NCBI RefSeq assembly: GCF_014646095.1
Contig: NZ_BMMU01000012.1
Coordinates: 183,166-247,165, forward strand
Length of the DNA: 64,000 nt
Reading direction: 5' to 3'
Source of the DNA: Streptomyces lacrimifluminis
GTDB lineage: Bacteria; Actinomycetota; Actinomycetes; Streptomycetales; Streptomycetaceae
The notes beneath the pieces were generated by a model. The model was given only the letters and a program-made list of their open reading frames with translations, did not search any database and was not told the DNA's origin. The translations under genes and the position numbers were made by a program. Positions 50,410 to 60,114 of the stretch are shown here, piece by piece. Each line of letters begins with the position of its first letter. Position 1 is the first letter of the stretch.

Positions 50410-53400
50410 ATGATCATGCGTCGTTTCATAGCTTCGGGTACCGCAGTGACCCTGGTGGTCGGGCTGGTCGCGGGCATCCAGTCGCCTGCGGGCGCGGACG
50501 AGAGCTGGCCGCCGATCAAGCCGGACCGCGCGCACCTGGTGGACACCGCCAAGGTGCCCGTCAAGGCACCGCCGCCCGACAAGGTGGCCGAGGCCGTGGC
50601 CAAGTGGAAGCCGGCTGCGTCGTGGCCCGCCGCGTGGAAGGCGGAGGTGACGCCACCGGCGGCGGCGACCCAATTCGGGGCGCGGCGGGTCCGGGCCAAG
50701 GCGCTACCGGTATGGGTCGGTGCCGCCAGCGGATCGGTCTTGCTGGGCGGTGCCGGGAAGTCGGCCACACCACCCACGGTCCAGGTGGAGATGATCGATC
50801 ACCCAAGCGCGAAGAGGCGGAGCGTCGACGGGCTCATGCTGAAGCTGAGCCGTACCGACGGGAAGACCGAACCCGGCAAGGTGTCCCTGACCGTCGACTA
50901 CTCGTCCTTCCGGCACGCCTATGGCGGTGACTGGGCGGCCCGGCTGCGCCTGGTCGAGGTCCCCAACAACGGGTCGGCGGGGAAGGTCCTGACGACGACC
51001 AACGACGTCGAGGCCGGGACGGCGACCGCGGACGTGACGGTGGCCAGGGCGGGTTCGACCTTCGCGCTCACCGCCGCCCCGAACGGGGAGACGGGCGACT
51101 ACAAGGCGACGTCGCTGTCGCCCTCGGGTTCGTGGGCGGTGTCGACGCAGTCCGGCGACTTCACCTACTCGTATCCGCTGAAGGTGCCCGCCGCCCCCGG
51201 CGGCCTGGAGCCGGACCTGTCGCTGTCGTACTCCTCCGGGTCCGTGGACGGCCAGACGGCCGCGACGAACAACCAGGCCTCGGCGATGGGCCTGGGCTGG
51301 GACATGTGGCCGGGCTCGATCGAGCGCTCCTACATGGGCTGCGCCGACGACATCACCGACCCGCTCAAGAAGACCGGGGACCTGTGCTGGGAGACCGACA
51401 ACGCGTCGCTGAGCCTTGACGGGCGCTCCTCGCGGCTCGTGTACGCAGGCGGCAACAGGTGGCGGCCGGAGAAGGACGACGGGAGCCGGATCGAGCGGCT
51501 GACCGGGGTGGACAACGGCGACAAGGGCGGCAGCGAGGGAGTCGGCGAGCACTGGAAGCTCACCACGACCGATGGCACCCAGTATTTCTTCGGCCAGACC
51601 AAGACGTCGGCGTGGGCGGTGCCGGTGTTCGGCAACGAGGACGGCGAGCCGTGTAAGCAGGCCACGTTCGACGCGTCGTGGTGCGACCAGGCCTACCGGT
51701 GGAACCTGGACAAGGTCATCGACACCCACGGCAACACGATCACGTACTCGTACACGCCGGAGACGAACAACTACGGTCGCAACCTCAGCGGGGCGAAGAC
51801 GACCCGGTACGTCCGCGGCGGGATCCTGGACCGCATCGAGTACGGCGGAAGAAACGGGGAGCATCCGGCCGCCCAGGTGGTCCTGGACCACGCCGAGCGC
51901 GGCGGCCCGGACGTTCCGTCCGACCAGGCGTGCGCAGACGGGCAGAACTGCGGGACGAAGTTCTCCCCGACGTTCTGGTCGACCAAGCGGCTTTCCACCA
52001 TCACCACGCAGGTGTGGAACGGCAGCGCCTACAAGGACGTCGACCGGTGGACGTTCGAGCACAGCTACCCGCCCAACACCGACAACACCACGCCGTCGCT
52101 GTGGCTGCACGGCATCACCCACACCGGGCTCGCGTCCGGGGACAACATCGTCGGCCAGGCCATCGAGCTGCCGAAGGTCACCTTCAGCGGGACTCAGCTG
52201 CCGAACCGGCTGAACTCCGACACCGACGGCCTGCTGCCGATGAACAAGTGGCGGATCAACCAGATCAACAACGAGTCCGGCGGCACCGTCTCGGTCTACT
52301 ACGACGGCACCGACTGCTCGCCGACCTCGCCCCCGGCCGCGCAGGGCAACACCAAGCGCTGCTTCCCCGCGATCTGGACACCGGACGGCGACATCCAGCG
52401 CAACGACTGGATGAACAAGTACCGCGTCCAGTCGGTCGCGCTCCAGGACCGGGTCGGCGGGCAGCAGACCGAGACGACCAGCTACGAGTACGTCGGCGGT
52501 ACCGCCTGGAAGTACGACGACAACCCGCTGGTCCCGGCCGCGCGCCGGACGTGGAGCCAATACCGCGGCTACGAGAAGGTGCGCGTCCTGAGCGGAGACC
52601 CGACGAAGGTCACGCAGTCGTCGACGCTGCACCAGTACTTCCGCGGAATGGGCGGCGACCCGATCACCGACTCCCAGGGTGCGACCTGGCCCGACGATGA
52701 CCAGCTGTCCGGCTTCCAGCGCGAGCAGATCACCTACGAGGGGGCTGGGGGGCCGGTGGTCTCCAGCGTGATCAACGATCCGTTGAAGCGCGATCCGACG
52801 GCCATCCACGGCACGCTGAAGTCCCATGTCGTCGAGGTCGAGAAGACGACCACCCGGACGACCCTGAAGCCCGGAGGCCTGCGCACCACCGAGGTCACCA
52901 CCAAGTACAACGCCGAGGGCCTGCCTGTCGAGGTGAACGACCTCGGCGATGTCGACGTGGCGACCGACAATCGGTGCGTCACCACCCGCTACGCCCGCAA
53001 CGAGACGTCGTGGCAGCTCGAGCTGGTGTCGGAGGAGTGGACCGACGCCGTCGCCTGCGGCACCACGCCTTCGTACCCCCGCGACGCCGTTTCCCATAAC
53101 CGTACGTACTATGACGGCGGCGCCCTCGGAGCGGCACCGACGGCCGGTGACGCGACGAAGGTCGAGGAGCTCAAGGCGTACGTCGACGGCGAGGCCACTT
53201 ACATCCCCAAGACCAGGTCCACCTTCGACGGCTACGGCCGGGTTCTGGAAGCCGTCGACCCGCTGAACCGCAAGACCACCACCAGCTACTCGCCGCAGAC
53301 CGGTCTGCCGACGTCCACGACGGCGACCAACCCGATGGACGTGGCCAACCTGTCGGACGACCATGTCACGACGACCACGCTCGACCCTGTGCTGGGCCGG

Positions 53401-56400
53401 CCGGTGAAGGTCGCCGATCCCAATGGCCGGCGCACGGATCTGACGTACGACGCGCTGGGCCGGCTGGTGGGAGTGTGGAAGCCCGGCCGCAGCAAGGACA
53501 GCGGCGACAGCCCGAACACCCGCTACGCCTACGGAGTCCGCCCCGACGGGCCGAGCTGGGTGTCCACGGAGGTCCTCAAGCCGAACGGCAACACCCAGAC
53601 GGGCTACGAGTTGTTCGACGGCTTCCTGCGCTCTCGCCAGAAGCAGGCGGTGGGACCCGGGCCAGCCGGTCAGGGGCCGTTGCGAGTGCTCACCGACACG
53701 CTGTACGACTCCCGCGGGCTGGCTGTCCAGGCCAACGGACCCTACGCCGACACCGGAACACCTGGCACCACGCTCGCAGGCGTTGATGACACCAAGGTGC
53801 CCGCTATGACCCGTACGACCTTCGACGGGGCAGAGCGACCCACCGTGACGGCCGTGCACTCCCTCGGCACCGAGCTCCACAAGACGACGACGGCGTACTT
53901 CGGCGACCGCACCGAGACGACTCCGCCTGAGGGCGGCACGCCGGTCACCACCTACACCGATGCCAGAGGCCAGCTCAGCGAGCAGCGCCAGTTCTATGCC
54001 GCGGCCACTCCGACCGGCGACCACAACAAGACCCGCTACACCTACACCAACACTGGCGAGATCGAAACGATCACGGATGCCGCGGGCAGCACGTGGCGCT
54101 ACACCTATGACCTGCTCGGCCGGCAGGTGGGCATCTCCGACCCGGACAAGGGCCAGAGCACCAAGACCTACGATGACGCCGGGCAGCTCACCTCGACGAA
54201 GGACGCACGTGGCAAAACCCTCGGCTACCGGCACGACGCTCTCGGCCGCAAGATCGAGGAACGCCTTGAGACGGCCAACGGCCCGAAGGTGCTGGCGAAC
54301 TGGACATACGACACCCTCTTCAAGGGACAGCTCACCTCGTCGACTCGCTATGTCGGCACCGAGAAATACACAACGGCGATCACCGGATATGACGCCGCCT
54401 ACCGACCCACCGGCAAGACGCTCACCTTGCCCTCCAGCCTGTCCCCGCTGAACATCAGCCTTACCACCAAGTCGACGTACAAGGTCGACGGCAGCCCGGC
54501 TACTGTCACCCTGCCCGCATTGCCCGGTGTCGCAGAGGAGACCCTCACCTACGGCTACGACAGCCTTGGCCTTCCCTTCGAGATGAAGGCCAACAGCGGC
54601 TTCAAGTACGTGTACGACACCGCCTACTCGGAATTCGGCGAACTGTCCCAGATCCAGTTCGGTGACCTACCGGCATCAGGCCAGACAGCCCAGCAGGTCG
54701 CACAGACCTTCTACTACAAGCAGGGCACCCGGTGGCTCGACCGGGCTGTCGTCCAGCGTCAGGGCGGCCAGCCGGGCAGCGTGCAGGATCTGAACTACAG
54801 CTACGACAAGGCGGGCAACGTCACCTCGGTCGCCGACCGGCCGGAGATCGGCACCGCCGACGTGCAGTGCTTCACCTACGACGGGCTCCGGCGCCTCAGC
54901 GACGCCTGGACCACCACCGCCGCCACCTGTGGCTCGCCGGGCAACAGCGGCGGCGGACCGGCGCCGTACTGGACGAGCTACACCTACGACGCCGTCGGCA
55001 ACCGGCTCTCCGCGACCCAGCACGGCGTTGGCTCGGGAGCCGCCGCGACGGCCACCACCAGCCGCTACAACTACCCGGACGACGACGAGGAACAGCCCAA
55101 CACGGTTTCCTCGATCACCGCAGGCGGGACCGCGGTGACCGCCGCGGGCGCCTACGACTACGACGAGACCGGCAACATGACCACCCGGCCCGGGCCATCG
55201 GGGACCCAGACCCTGACCTGGAGCCCGCAAGGCAAGCTCGAGACCATTACCTCGGGCTCGGTCACGACCACGAACAGCTACGACGCCGATCAGGGCCTGA
55301 TCGCCAGCACGGACACCGGCGCCACCACCGTCTATTTCGGCGGCGACGAGATCCGCTACGACAAGACCACCCGCCGATCCGCCAGCACCCGCCACTACAC
55401 TTTCTCGGGTCGCACGATCGCCGTCCGCGATGCCGGCGGGCTCAAGTGGCTCAGCCCCGACCACCACGGCACGGACGGGGTCATCGTCAACGCCGCCGAC
55501 TCCGCGACGGCCCTGCGCCGCAGCGACCCCTTCGGCAACCCTCGCGGCACCCAGCCCGCCTGGACGGGCTCCCGCGGCTTCGTCGGCGGCACCGAACTGC
55601 CCTCGGGCCTCACCCAGCTCGGCGTCCGCCAATACGACCCGAACCTCGGCCGCTTCCTCTCCGTCGACCCCGTTCTGGATCCCAAGGATCCGCAGCAGCT
55701 CAACGCGTACGCCTACGCCATCAACAACCCCACCACCATGACCGACCCGGATGGTCTGAAGTACTTCATCGATCTCGATGGCAGCGATGCCGCACCGAGC
55801 CGTTCGGCCGCCAAGACCATGGGCTACTACAACTGGAAGATGGCCATCTACAAGGCCTCGATGAGGGTATGGAAACGACGGTGCCCGCCTTTCGGCAGCT
55901 TTGGCTGTATTCTCAACAAGCCCAGGAAGCCGAACCTCTTTGATCCGAGGGACATCAACCCGCGCTACGTCAAGCCCAAGGCGAAGCCCACGTCCAAGCC
56001 AGAGTCCAAGTCCAAGCCCGCCGAGCCCGTACAATTCGATCGGCCTATCGTCACGGAGGATTTGAACAACTCCGACGCCAAGGGCTCGACGTCCATCTGT
56101 CCATCGGTGGCGATTGCCGCCGGTTACGGTGCCGGGGCCAACGCCTGCCTCTCGATGGACTCCAACGGCTTCACCTTCAACGCCGGTGTGAAGCAATTCG
56201 GCACGGAAGGCGCCTTCGCCGCCGCGGACATCGGTCTCATGTACAACAGTGGCTCCGCGGACCAGATCAACGGTGGAAGCGGCACATACGCCCAGGCGTC
56301 CCTCGGCGGCCACCTCGGCGGCGGGGGCACCCTGGCGGCAGGTGTGGAGCGCAGCTTCGACGGCGAGCTCGCCTCGTACGCACAGGCTTCCCTAGGTATT

Positions 56401-56559
56401 GGTCTCGGTGCCGCGGTGGGAGAAGCCGGCGTGACACACGGCGTGAACTCCGGCTATTTCAAGTGGCCGTGGGTCGACCACGTCAACGTCCGCGTCGTCG
56501 ACCTCCCCTATCGGAACCCGCTCGCCCCGAAGACTTCGGGCTGGGATCGATTCTCGTAG
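50410..56559 (+). CDS. Giant secreted RHS-repeat protein with variable C-terminal domain
   Basis: A 2049-residue protein. A signal peptide (1-about 33) precedes an SpvB-like entry segment (PGGLEPDLSLSYSSGSVDGQ, about 260-280). YD repeats of the RHS type follow (YDALGRLVG, YTYTNTGEIETITDAAG, YDLLGRQVG, YDDAGQLTS). The conserved core is LGVRQYDPNLGRFLSVDPV (about 1736-1754), then NAYAYAINNPTTMTDPDGL. RHS shells enclose a C-terminal toxin released by cleavage after the core. The last about 267 residues have a Pro/Lys linker (KPKAKPTSKPESKSK), two cysteines (SICPSVA, ANACLSM) and Gly/Ala-rich strands; they match no toxin known to me. AGGAAG lies 6 bases before the ATG at 50410. No immunity gene follows. 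Confidence 0.88.
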   Translation: MIMRRFIASGTAVTLVVGLVAGIQSPAGADESWPPIKPDRAHLVDTAKVPVKAPPPDKVAEAVAKWKPAASWPAAWKAEVTPPAAATQFGARRVRAKALPVWVGAASGSVLLGGAGKSATPPTVQVEMIDHPSAKRRSVDGLMLKLSRTDGKTEPGKVSLTVDYSSFRHAYGGDWAARLRLVEVPNNGSAGKVLTTTNDVEAGTATADVTVARAGSTFALTAAPNGETGDYKATSLSPSGSWAVSTQSGDFTYSYPLKVPAAPGGLEPDLSLSYSSGSVDGQTAATNNQASAMGLGWDMWPGSIERSYMGCADDITDPLKKTGDLCWETDNASLSLDGRSSRLVYAGGNRWRPEKDDGSRIERLTGVDNGDKGGSEGVGEHWKLTTTDGTQYFFGQTKTSAWAVPVFGNEDGEPCKQATFDASWCDQAYRWNLDKVIDTHGNTITYSYTPETNNYGRNLSGAKTTRYVRGGILDRIEYGGRNGEHPAAQVVLDHAERGGPDVPSDQACADGQNCGTKFSPTFWSTKRLSTITTQVWNGSAYKDVDRWTFEHSYPPNTDNTTPSLWLHGITHTGLASGDNIVGQAIELPKVTFSGTQLPNRLNSDTDGLLPMNKWRINQINNESGGTVSVYYDGTDCSPTSPPAAQGNTKRCFPAIWTPDGDIQRNDWMNKYRVQSVALQDRVGGQQTETTSYEYVGGTAWKYDDNPLVPAARRTWSQYRGYEKVRVLSGDPTKVTQSSTLHQYFRGMGGDPITDSQGATWPDDDQLSGFQREQITYEGAGGPVVSSVINDPLKRDPTAIHGTLKSHVVEVEKTTTRTTLKPGGLRTTEVTTKYNAEGLPVEVNDLGDVDVATDNRCVTTRYARNETSWQLELVSEEWTDAVACGTTPSYPRDAVSHNRTYYDGGALGAAPTAGDATKVEELKAYVDGEATYIPKTRSTFDGYGRVLEAVDPLNRKTTTSYSPQTGLPTSTTATNPMDVANLSDDHVTTTTLDPVLGRPVKVADPNGRRTDLTYDALGRLVGVWKPGRSKDSGDSPNTRYAYGVRPDGPSWVSTEVLKPNGNTQTGYELFDGFLRSRQKQAVGPGPAGQGPLRVLTDTLYDSRGLAVQANGPYADTGTPGTTLAGVDDTKVPAMTRTTFDGAERPTVTAVHSLGTELHKTTTAYFGDRTETTPPEGGTPVTTYTDARGQLSEQRQFYAAATPTGDHNKTRYTYTNTGEIETITDAAGSTWRYTYDLLGRQVGISDPDKGQSTKTYDDAGQLTSTKDARGKTLGYRHDALGRKIEERLETANGPKVLANWTYDTLFKGQLTSSTRYVGTEKYTTAITGYDAAYRPTGKTLTLPSSLSPLNISLTTKSTYKVDGSPATVTLPALPGVAEETLTYGYDSLGLPFEMKANSGFKYVYDTAYSEFGELSQIQFGDLPASGQTAQQVAQTFYYKQGTRWLDRAVVQRQGGQPGSVQDLNYSYDKAGNVTSVADRPEIGTADVQCFTYDGLRRLSDAWTTTAATCGSPGNSGGGPAPYWTSYTYDAVGNRLSATQHGVGSGAAATATTSRYNYPDDDEEQPNTVSSITAGGTAVTAAGAYDYDETGNMTTRPGPSGTQTLTWSPQGKLETITSGSVTTTNSYDADQGLIASTDTGATTVYFGGDEIRYDKTTRRSASTRHYTFSGRTIAVRDAGGLKWLSPDHHGTDGVIVNAADSATALRRSDPFGNPRGTQPAWTGSRGFVGGTELPSGLTQLGVRQYDPNLGRFLSVDPVLDPKDPQQLNAYAYAINNPTTMTDPDGLKYFIDLDGSDAAPSRSAAKTMGYYNWKMAIYKASMRVWKRRCPPFGSFGCILNKPRKPNLFDPRDINPRYVKPKAKPTSKPESKSKPAEPVQFDRPIVTEDLNNSDAKGSTSICPSVAIAAGYGAGANACLSMDSNGFTFNAGVKQFGTEGAFAAADIGLMYNSGSADQINGGSGTYAQASLGGHLGGGGTLAAGVERSFDGELASYAQASLGIGLGAAVGEAGVTHGVNSGYFKWPWVDHVNVRVVDLPYRNPLAPKTSGWDRFS

Positions 56560-56570
56560 CCGAGCCGCCG

Positions 56571-57410
56571 TCAGCGGGTCTTGCGGTAGAGGACGGCGTG
56601 GGAGATGCCGAAGACGGGGCGGATGGAGGCGGCGATCGTGCCGTGGTCGTTGATGTCGACGACCTCGCCTTCGGTGGTGATGCCCTTGGCGGCGAGGTCG
56701 GTCCAGCGGCCTCGCTGCCACAGGGCCGGGTGGACCTGGCCGTTGGCGAGCTGTGACTCGGCCAGGATCTGGTTCCTGTCGTTGATCGCCACGAGCCGGG
56801 TGGTCGAGCCGCTCAGGGTGCCCAGGTCGGTCAGTTTGCGCTTGCGCCAGAGCGTGCCGCGTTCGGAGCGGTCGGCGGAGAGCGTCCAGCCGATGGTCCA
56901 GCCCCGGTTGTTGATGCCGTAGGTGTTGCTGCGGTCGAACGCACGGGCGCTCAGGTCGGTGACCTTGCCCTTGTGCCACCGGGAGGCGTGGAACCCGGTG
57001 GCGCCGTGCAGCCTGCCGCCGGAGACCTGGCCGCGGTTGTTGATGCCCGAGGCGTCGTCCAGCGGGAGCTTGCGCATGCGTCCTTGGACCACAGGAAGGC
57101 CTTCCTGCCGCCGGCCTTGGTCGTGCTCAAGCCGACGACCTGGCCCTTGTCGTTCATGGCGGTGGGGAAGCTGGACGGGCCGCCCAGCGTGCGGAGGTTG
57201 ATCAGCTTGCCGGCCCGCCAGAGGTAGGCGGTGTTCTCGCCGTCGACCCTGCCGACCATATGGCCCTTGTTGTTGATGTCGAGCGGGTGGAACGCGCCGA
57301 GATCCTTCATCTTGCCGCGGCGCCAGACGAAGCCGTGGAAGCCGCCGTCGGCGACTGCGCTGCTGCCCACCACCTCGCCGCGATCGTTCATCGCGGTGGC
57401 TAATACTCCA
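56571..57410 (-). pseudogene. HAF-repeat extracellular protein, frameshifted and 5'-truncated
   Basis: Repeats of the form GFVWRRGKMKDLGAF-INNKGHMVG, AYLWRAGKLINLRTLGG-MNDKGQVVG and LWRKRKLTDLGTLSG-INDRNQILA mark the HAF-repeat (beta-propeller-like) family. One base is missing near 57085, between AFLWSKD and RMRKLPLDDASGINNRG. The 5' end stops near 57410 at the 17-base repeat without start or signal peptide. It converges on the RHS gene. Not an immunity candidate by sequence. Confidence 0.75.
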
Positions 57411-58321
57411 GCAGGATTTCGTAGCTTGACCTGGGGAAACGTCGAGCGGTGGGAGTGTAGCGGGCGGGAAGTCGTCACGGACGGCTTCTGCCCACACGCC
57501 CCTCGAAGGAGTGCCCACGACGGCAAGGTCGCCCCGGGCCTGGGAAGCCTCGGGTCGTGATCACCGAACAGGCAGCCGAGACCTGGGACCGCGACCTGGA
57601 CCACCTCTTCACCACCATCGGGCACCACTTCGGCCGCGTCGAACCACGCCGCCGCATGCGGGACTACGTGCGCGCACTGCTCGCCCCAGTGGCCCGCAAG
57701 AACAGCTGGGTGCGCCACGAGGCGCTGTGTGACCGAGTGGAGGTGTGAGACCTCTGCCGCCGGGCCGTCGCAGCGGCCGGGTAGAAGCTGAGGGCAGTCT
57801 GAGCCGGGGAACGCCGGTGAGGATGGAAAGCAGCCCTGACAACGCCGGGACGGCGCGGTACTGCCAGACGCGTCGGGTTCGGCAAGCAAGGCCAGAAGGC
57901 GTACGAAGAGGAATCCGTGTAAAGCCCCGTAAGTCTTGCACCGGGCTCAAATCTGGCGGATATGGGCCCGGGGTGCAGTGCGTGACCGCTCGCTTCGACA
58001 GGGGTGGTCAACTCCGAAGCCGGTCTCCAACTGCCGGTGGGGAGGCCACGCTGAAGGTCTGCGGCGTAGGCGTGGTGATGCTGCCGGGGTAGTAGCGGGA
58101 CGCCGACCTGGCCGATCGGCACATGGTGAACGTGGGAACCGCCTGCGGTCGCCCCCGCTTTCTGGGCATCCGGTCCGGAGATCGAGGGCAGGCCCGTTGC
58201 CGGCTGAGGGCCGCAGGTGGGGCGGAGGCCCCGTAGTAGTCCGAGCGGAGGAAAGCTCCGTGCATGGCGAAGGGGGCCAGCAAGTCGGCAGGGAGGATGC
58301 TGCAATGCCGGGAGGCCGCTG

Positions 58322-59732
58322 GTGAATACCGACGCGCTGGAGTTCGCGCTGCTCAAGGCCGAGCGCCGGGTACTGGAGATGCAGACCAAGCTGCACTGTT
58401 GGGCGACCGACGATCGTGATCGCCGGTTTGATGACCTGTTCAATCTCGTTGTCGATCCCGCGTTCTTGCTCATCGCGTGGGATCGGGTGAGGAGAAACAG
58501 GGGCGCCCGCTCGGCCGGAGTGGACGGGCAGACCGCTCGCTCCGTAGAGGACGGGCAAGGGGTTGAGGTCTTCCTCAACGAGGTGCGGTCCGATCTGAAG
58601 GACCGTGGTTTCCGCCCGCTTCCCGTGCGGGAACGGATGATCCCCAAGCCGGGGACGGCCAAGCGCCGTCGGCTGGGGATCCCCACCGTGCGGGACCGGG
58701 TGGTCCAGGCATCCCTGAAGCTGGTGCTGGAGCCGATGCCCCAGACGCCGGGCTCATGACGCGCTCGCCGAGGCACACCACTTCGCCAAGAGCTCTTATG
58801 AGTGGATGGTGGAGGGGGATATCGAGGCGTGTTTCGACTCGATCGACCACACGGCTCTGATGGGCCGGGTGCGCCGCCGAGTCGGGGACCGGCGCGTTCT
58901 TGACCTGGTGAAGGCGTTCTTGAAGGCGGGCATCCTCAGCGAGGGCGGCCAGTCCAGGGACACCGACACCGGCACTCCGCAGGGCGGGATCCTCTCGCCG
59001 CTGCTGGCCAACATCGCCCTGTCTGTTCTCGATAAGTTCATCGCGGCCAGTCCGGGCGGGCCGAACTTCACGCAGGGCCAGCGGGCCCGGCGACGTCGCC
59101 AGAACCTCGCCAACTACCGGCTCTTCCGGTATGCGGACGATTTTCTGATCGCCGTGACCGGGACCCGTGAGCAGGCTGAGGACATACGCACCCAGGCGGC
59201 GGAAGTACTCGCACCGATGGGACTGCGTCTGTCGGTGGAGAAGACAGCCATCACCCATATCGACGAGGGGCTGGACTTCCTGGGGTGGCGCCTCCAGCGT
59301 CACCGCAAACGCGGGACCCAGAAGCACTACGTCTACCTCTACCCCTCCAAGAAGGCCCTCCAAGCCGTCAAGGAGAAGGTCAAGACGCTGTGCCGACAGG
59401 ACACGAACCTGCCGCTGGCAGTCGTGCTGCACCAGCTCAACCCGGTGCTGCGGGGCTGGACGGCGTACTTCCGGCACGGGGTGTCGTCCGCGACCTTCCA
59501 ATACCTGTCGGCCTTCACCTGGCGCCAGGTCTTCGGATGGCTGCGGCGCAAACACCGCCGGTCCAACTGGAAGAACCTGCGCCGCCGCTACAGCGCGGGC
59601 CGATGGTGGCCCGCCGACGACGAGGTGACCTTGTTCAAGTGCGCGAAGGTGCGGACCCACCGCTACCTCTACCGCGGCAACAAGATCCCCTCGCCCTGGC
59701 CCAACGGGACCACGACGGCAGCGGCCGTCTGA
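58322..59732 (+). pseudogene. Intron-encoded reverse transcriptase/maturase of intron 1, broken
   Basis: The first part (58322-58759) matches the intron 2 protein from VNTDALEF through VQASLKLVLEP. By alignment to intron 2 about 38 bases net are then missing, removing the FEADFLPCSYGFRPNRRAHD region of RT block 2 and shifting the frame, so a stop follows at once. The second part (about 58761-59732) is intact in another frame: YEWMVEGDIEACFDSI, TPQGGILSPLLANIALSV, FRYADDFLIAVTG (the YADD catalytic box) and the maturase segment GWTAYFRHGVSSATFQYLS. It cannot make an active enzyme. Confidence 0.85.
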
Positions 59733-59745
59733 GAGGACTTGTGGA

Positions 59746-59780
59746 GAGCCGGATGCCTGGAAATCGGGCACGTCCGGTTC
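59746..59780 (+). ncRNA. Domain V of group II intron 1
   Basis: A hairpin starting GAGCCGGATGCC and closing GGGCACGTCCGGTTC around a GAAA tetraloop, with the catalytic AGC triad at its base. It lies just after the maturase stop, as usual. Confidence 0.75.
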
Positions 59781-60114
59781 GGGAGGCGGGCCGGGGAAAC
59801 CCACCGACGGCAACGACGGCAGGGCGCCCCGGTCCGACCTCACCAACTTGCCGAACACGCCGGCCACGCCACCCCGGACGGACTGCAGCACCTGCTCTCC
59901 CGAGCCCGCTGGAACCCCGACGACATCCGCGACGACCTGCAGACCTACATCGCCGAACACCTCGGCCGCCCCGACGGGGTACTGATCATCGACGACACTG
60001 GGTTCCTGAAGAAGGGCACTACCTCCGCCGGAGTCCAACGGCAGTACTCCGGAACCGCCGGGGCCCGTATTTCAATAAGTGCTCGGGAGAGGGGCGTTGG
60101 TGGGAGTCTGAGAC

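Larger units (their letters stand above)
57710..59843 (+). mobile_element. Group II intron 1 (inside the IS701-family transposase)
   Basis: The intron begins GTGCG (57710) and ends CTCAC (59843), fitting the GUGYG...AY rule, and the flanking exons join in frame. Structured RNA at 57710-58320 shares many segments with intron 2, for example GTGCGCCACGAGGCG at the 5' end. Domain V lies at 59746-59780. The encoded reverse transcriptase is broken. Length 2134 bases. Confidence 0.85.
57557..60061 (+). pseudogene. IS701-family transposase split by a group II intron and truncated
   Basis: Exon 1 (57557-57709) reads DRDLDHLFTTIGHHFGRVEP, RRRMRDYVRALLAPVARKNSW. Exon 2 (from 59844) continues in phase with QLAEHAGHATPDGLQHLLSR, WNPDDIRDDLQTYIAEHL and LIIDDTGFLKKGTTSAGVQR, which holds the first catalytic Asp. 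Splicing out 57710-59843 restores the family sequence exactly. Homology stops after QYSGTAG near 60061, where an ISAzo13-type element begins, so the transposase is dead whether or not the intron splices. GTG 57557 is the likely start; 57411-57556 shows no gene. Confidence 0.8.

Noticed and set aside
50704..54234. 1176-codon minus-strand open frame inside the RHS gene
   Set aside because: The plus strand carries recognisable RHS repeats throughout; the reverse frame is a by-product of G/C third positions and has no ribosome site or known domain.
56571..57410. HAF-repeat gene as immunity partner of the RHS protein
   Set aside because: It is convergent, frameshifted and lacks a start, and such repeat proteins are not known immunity proteins.
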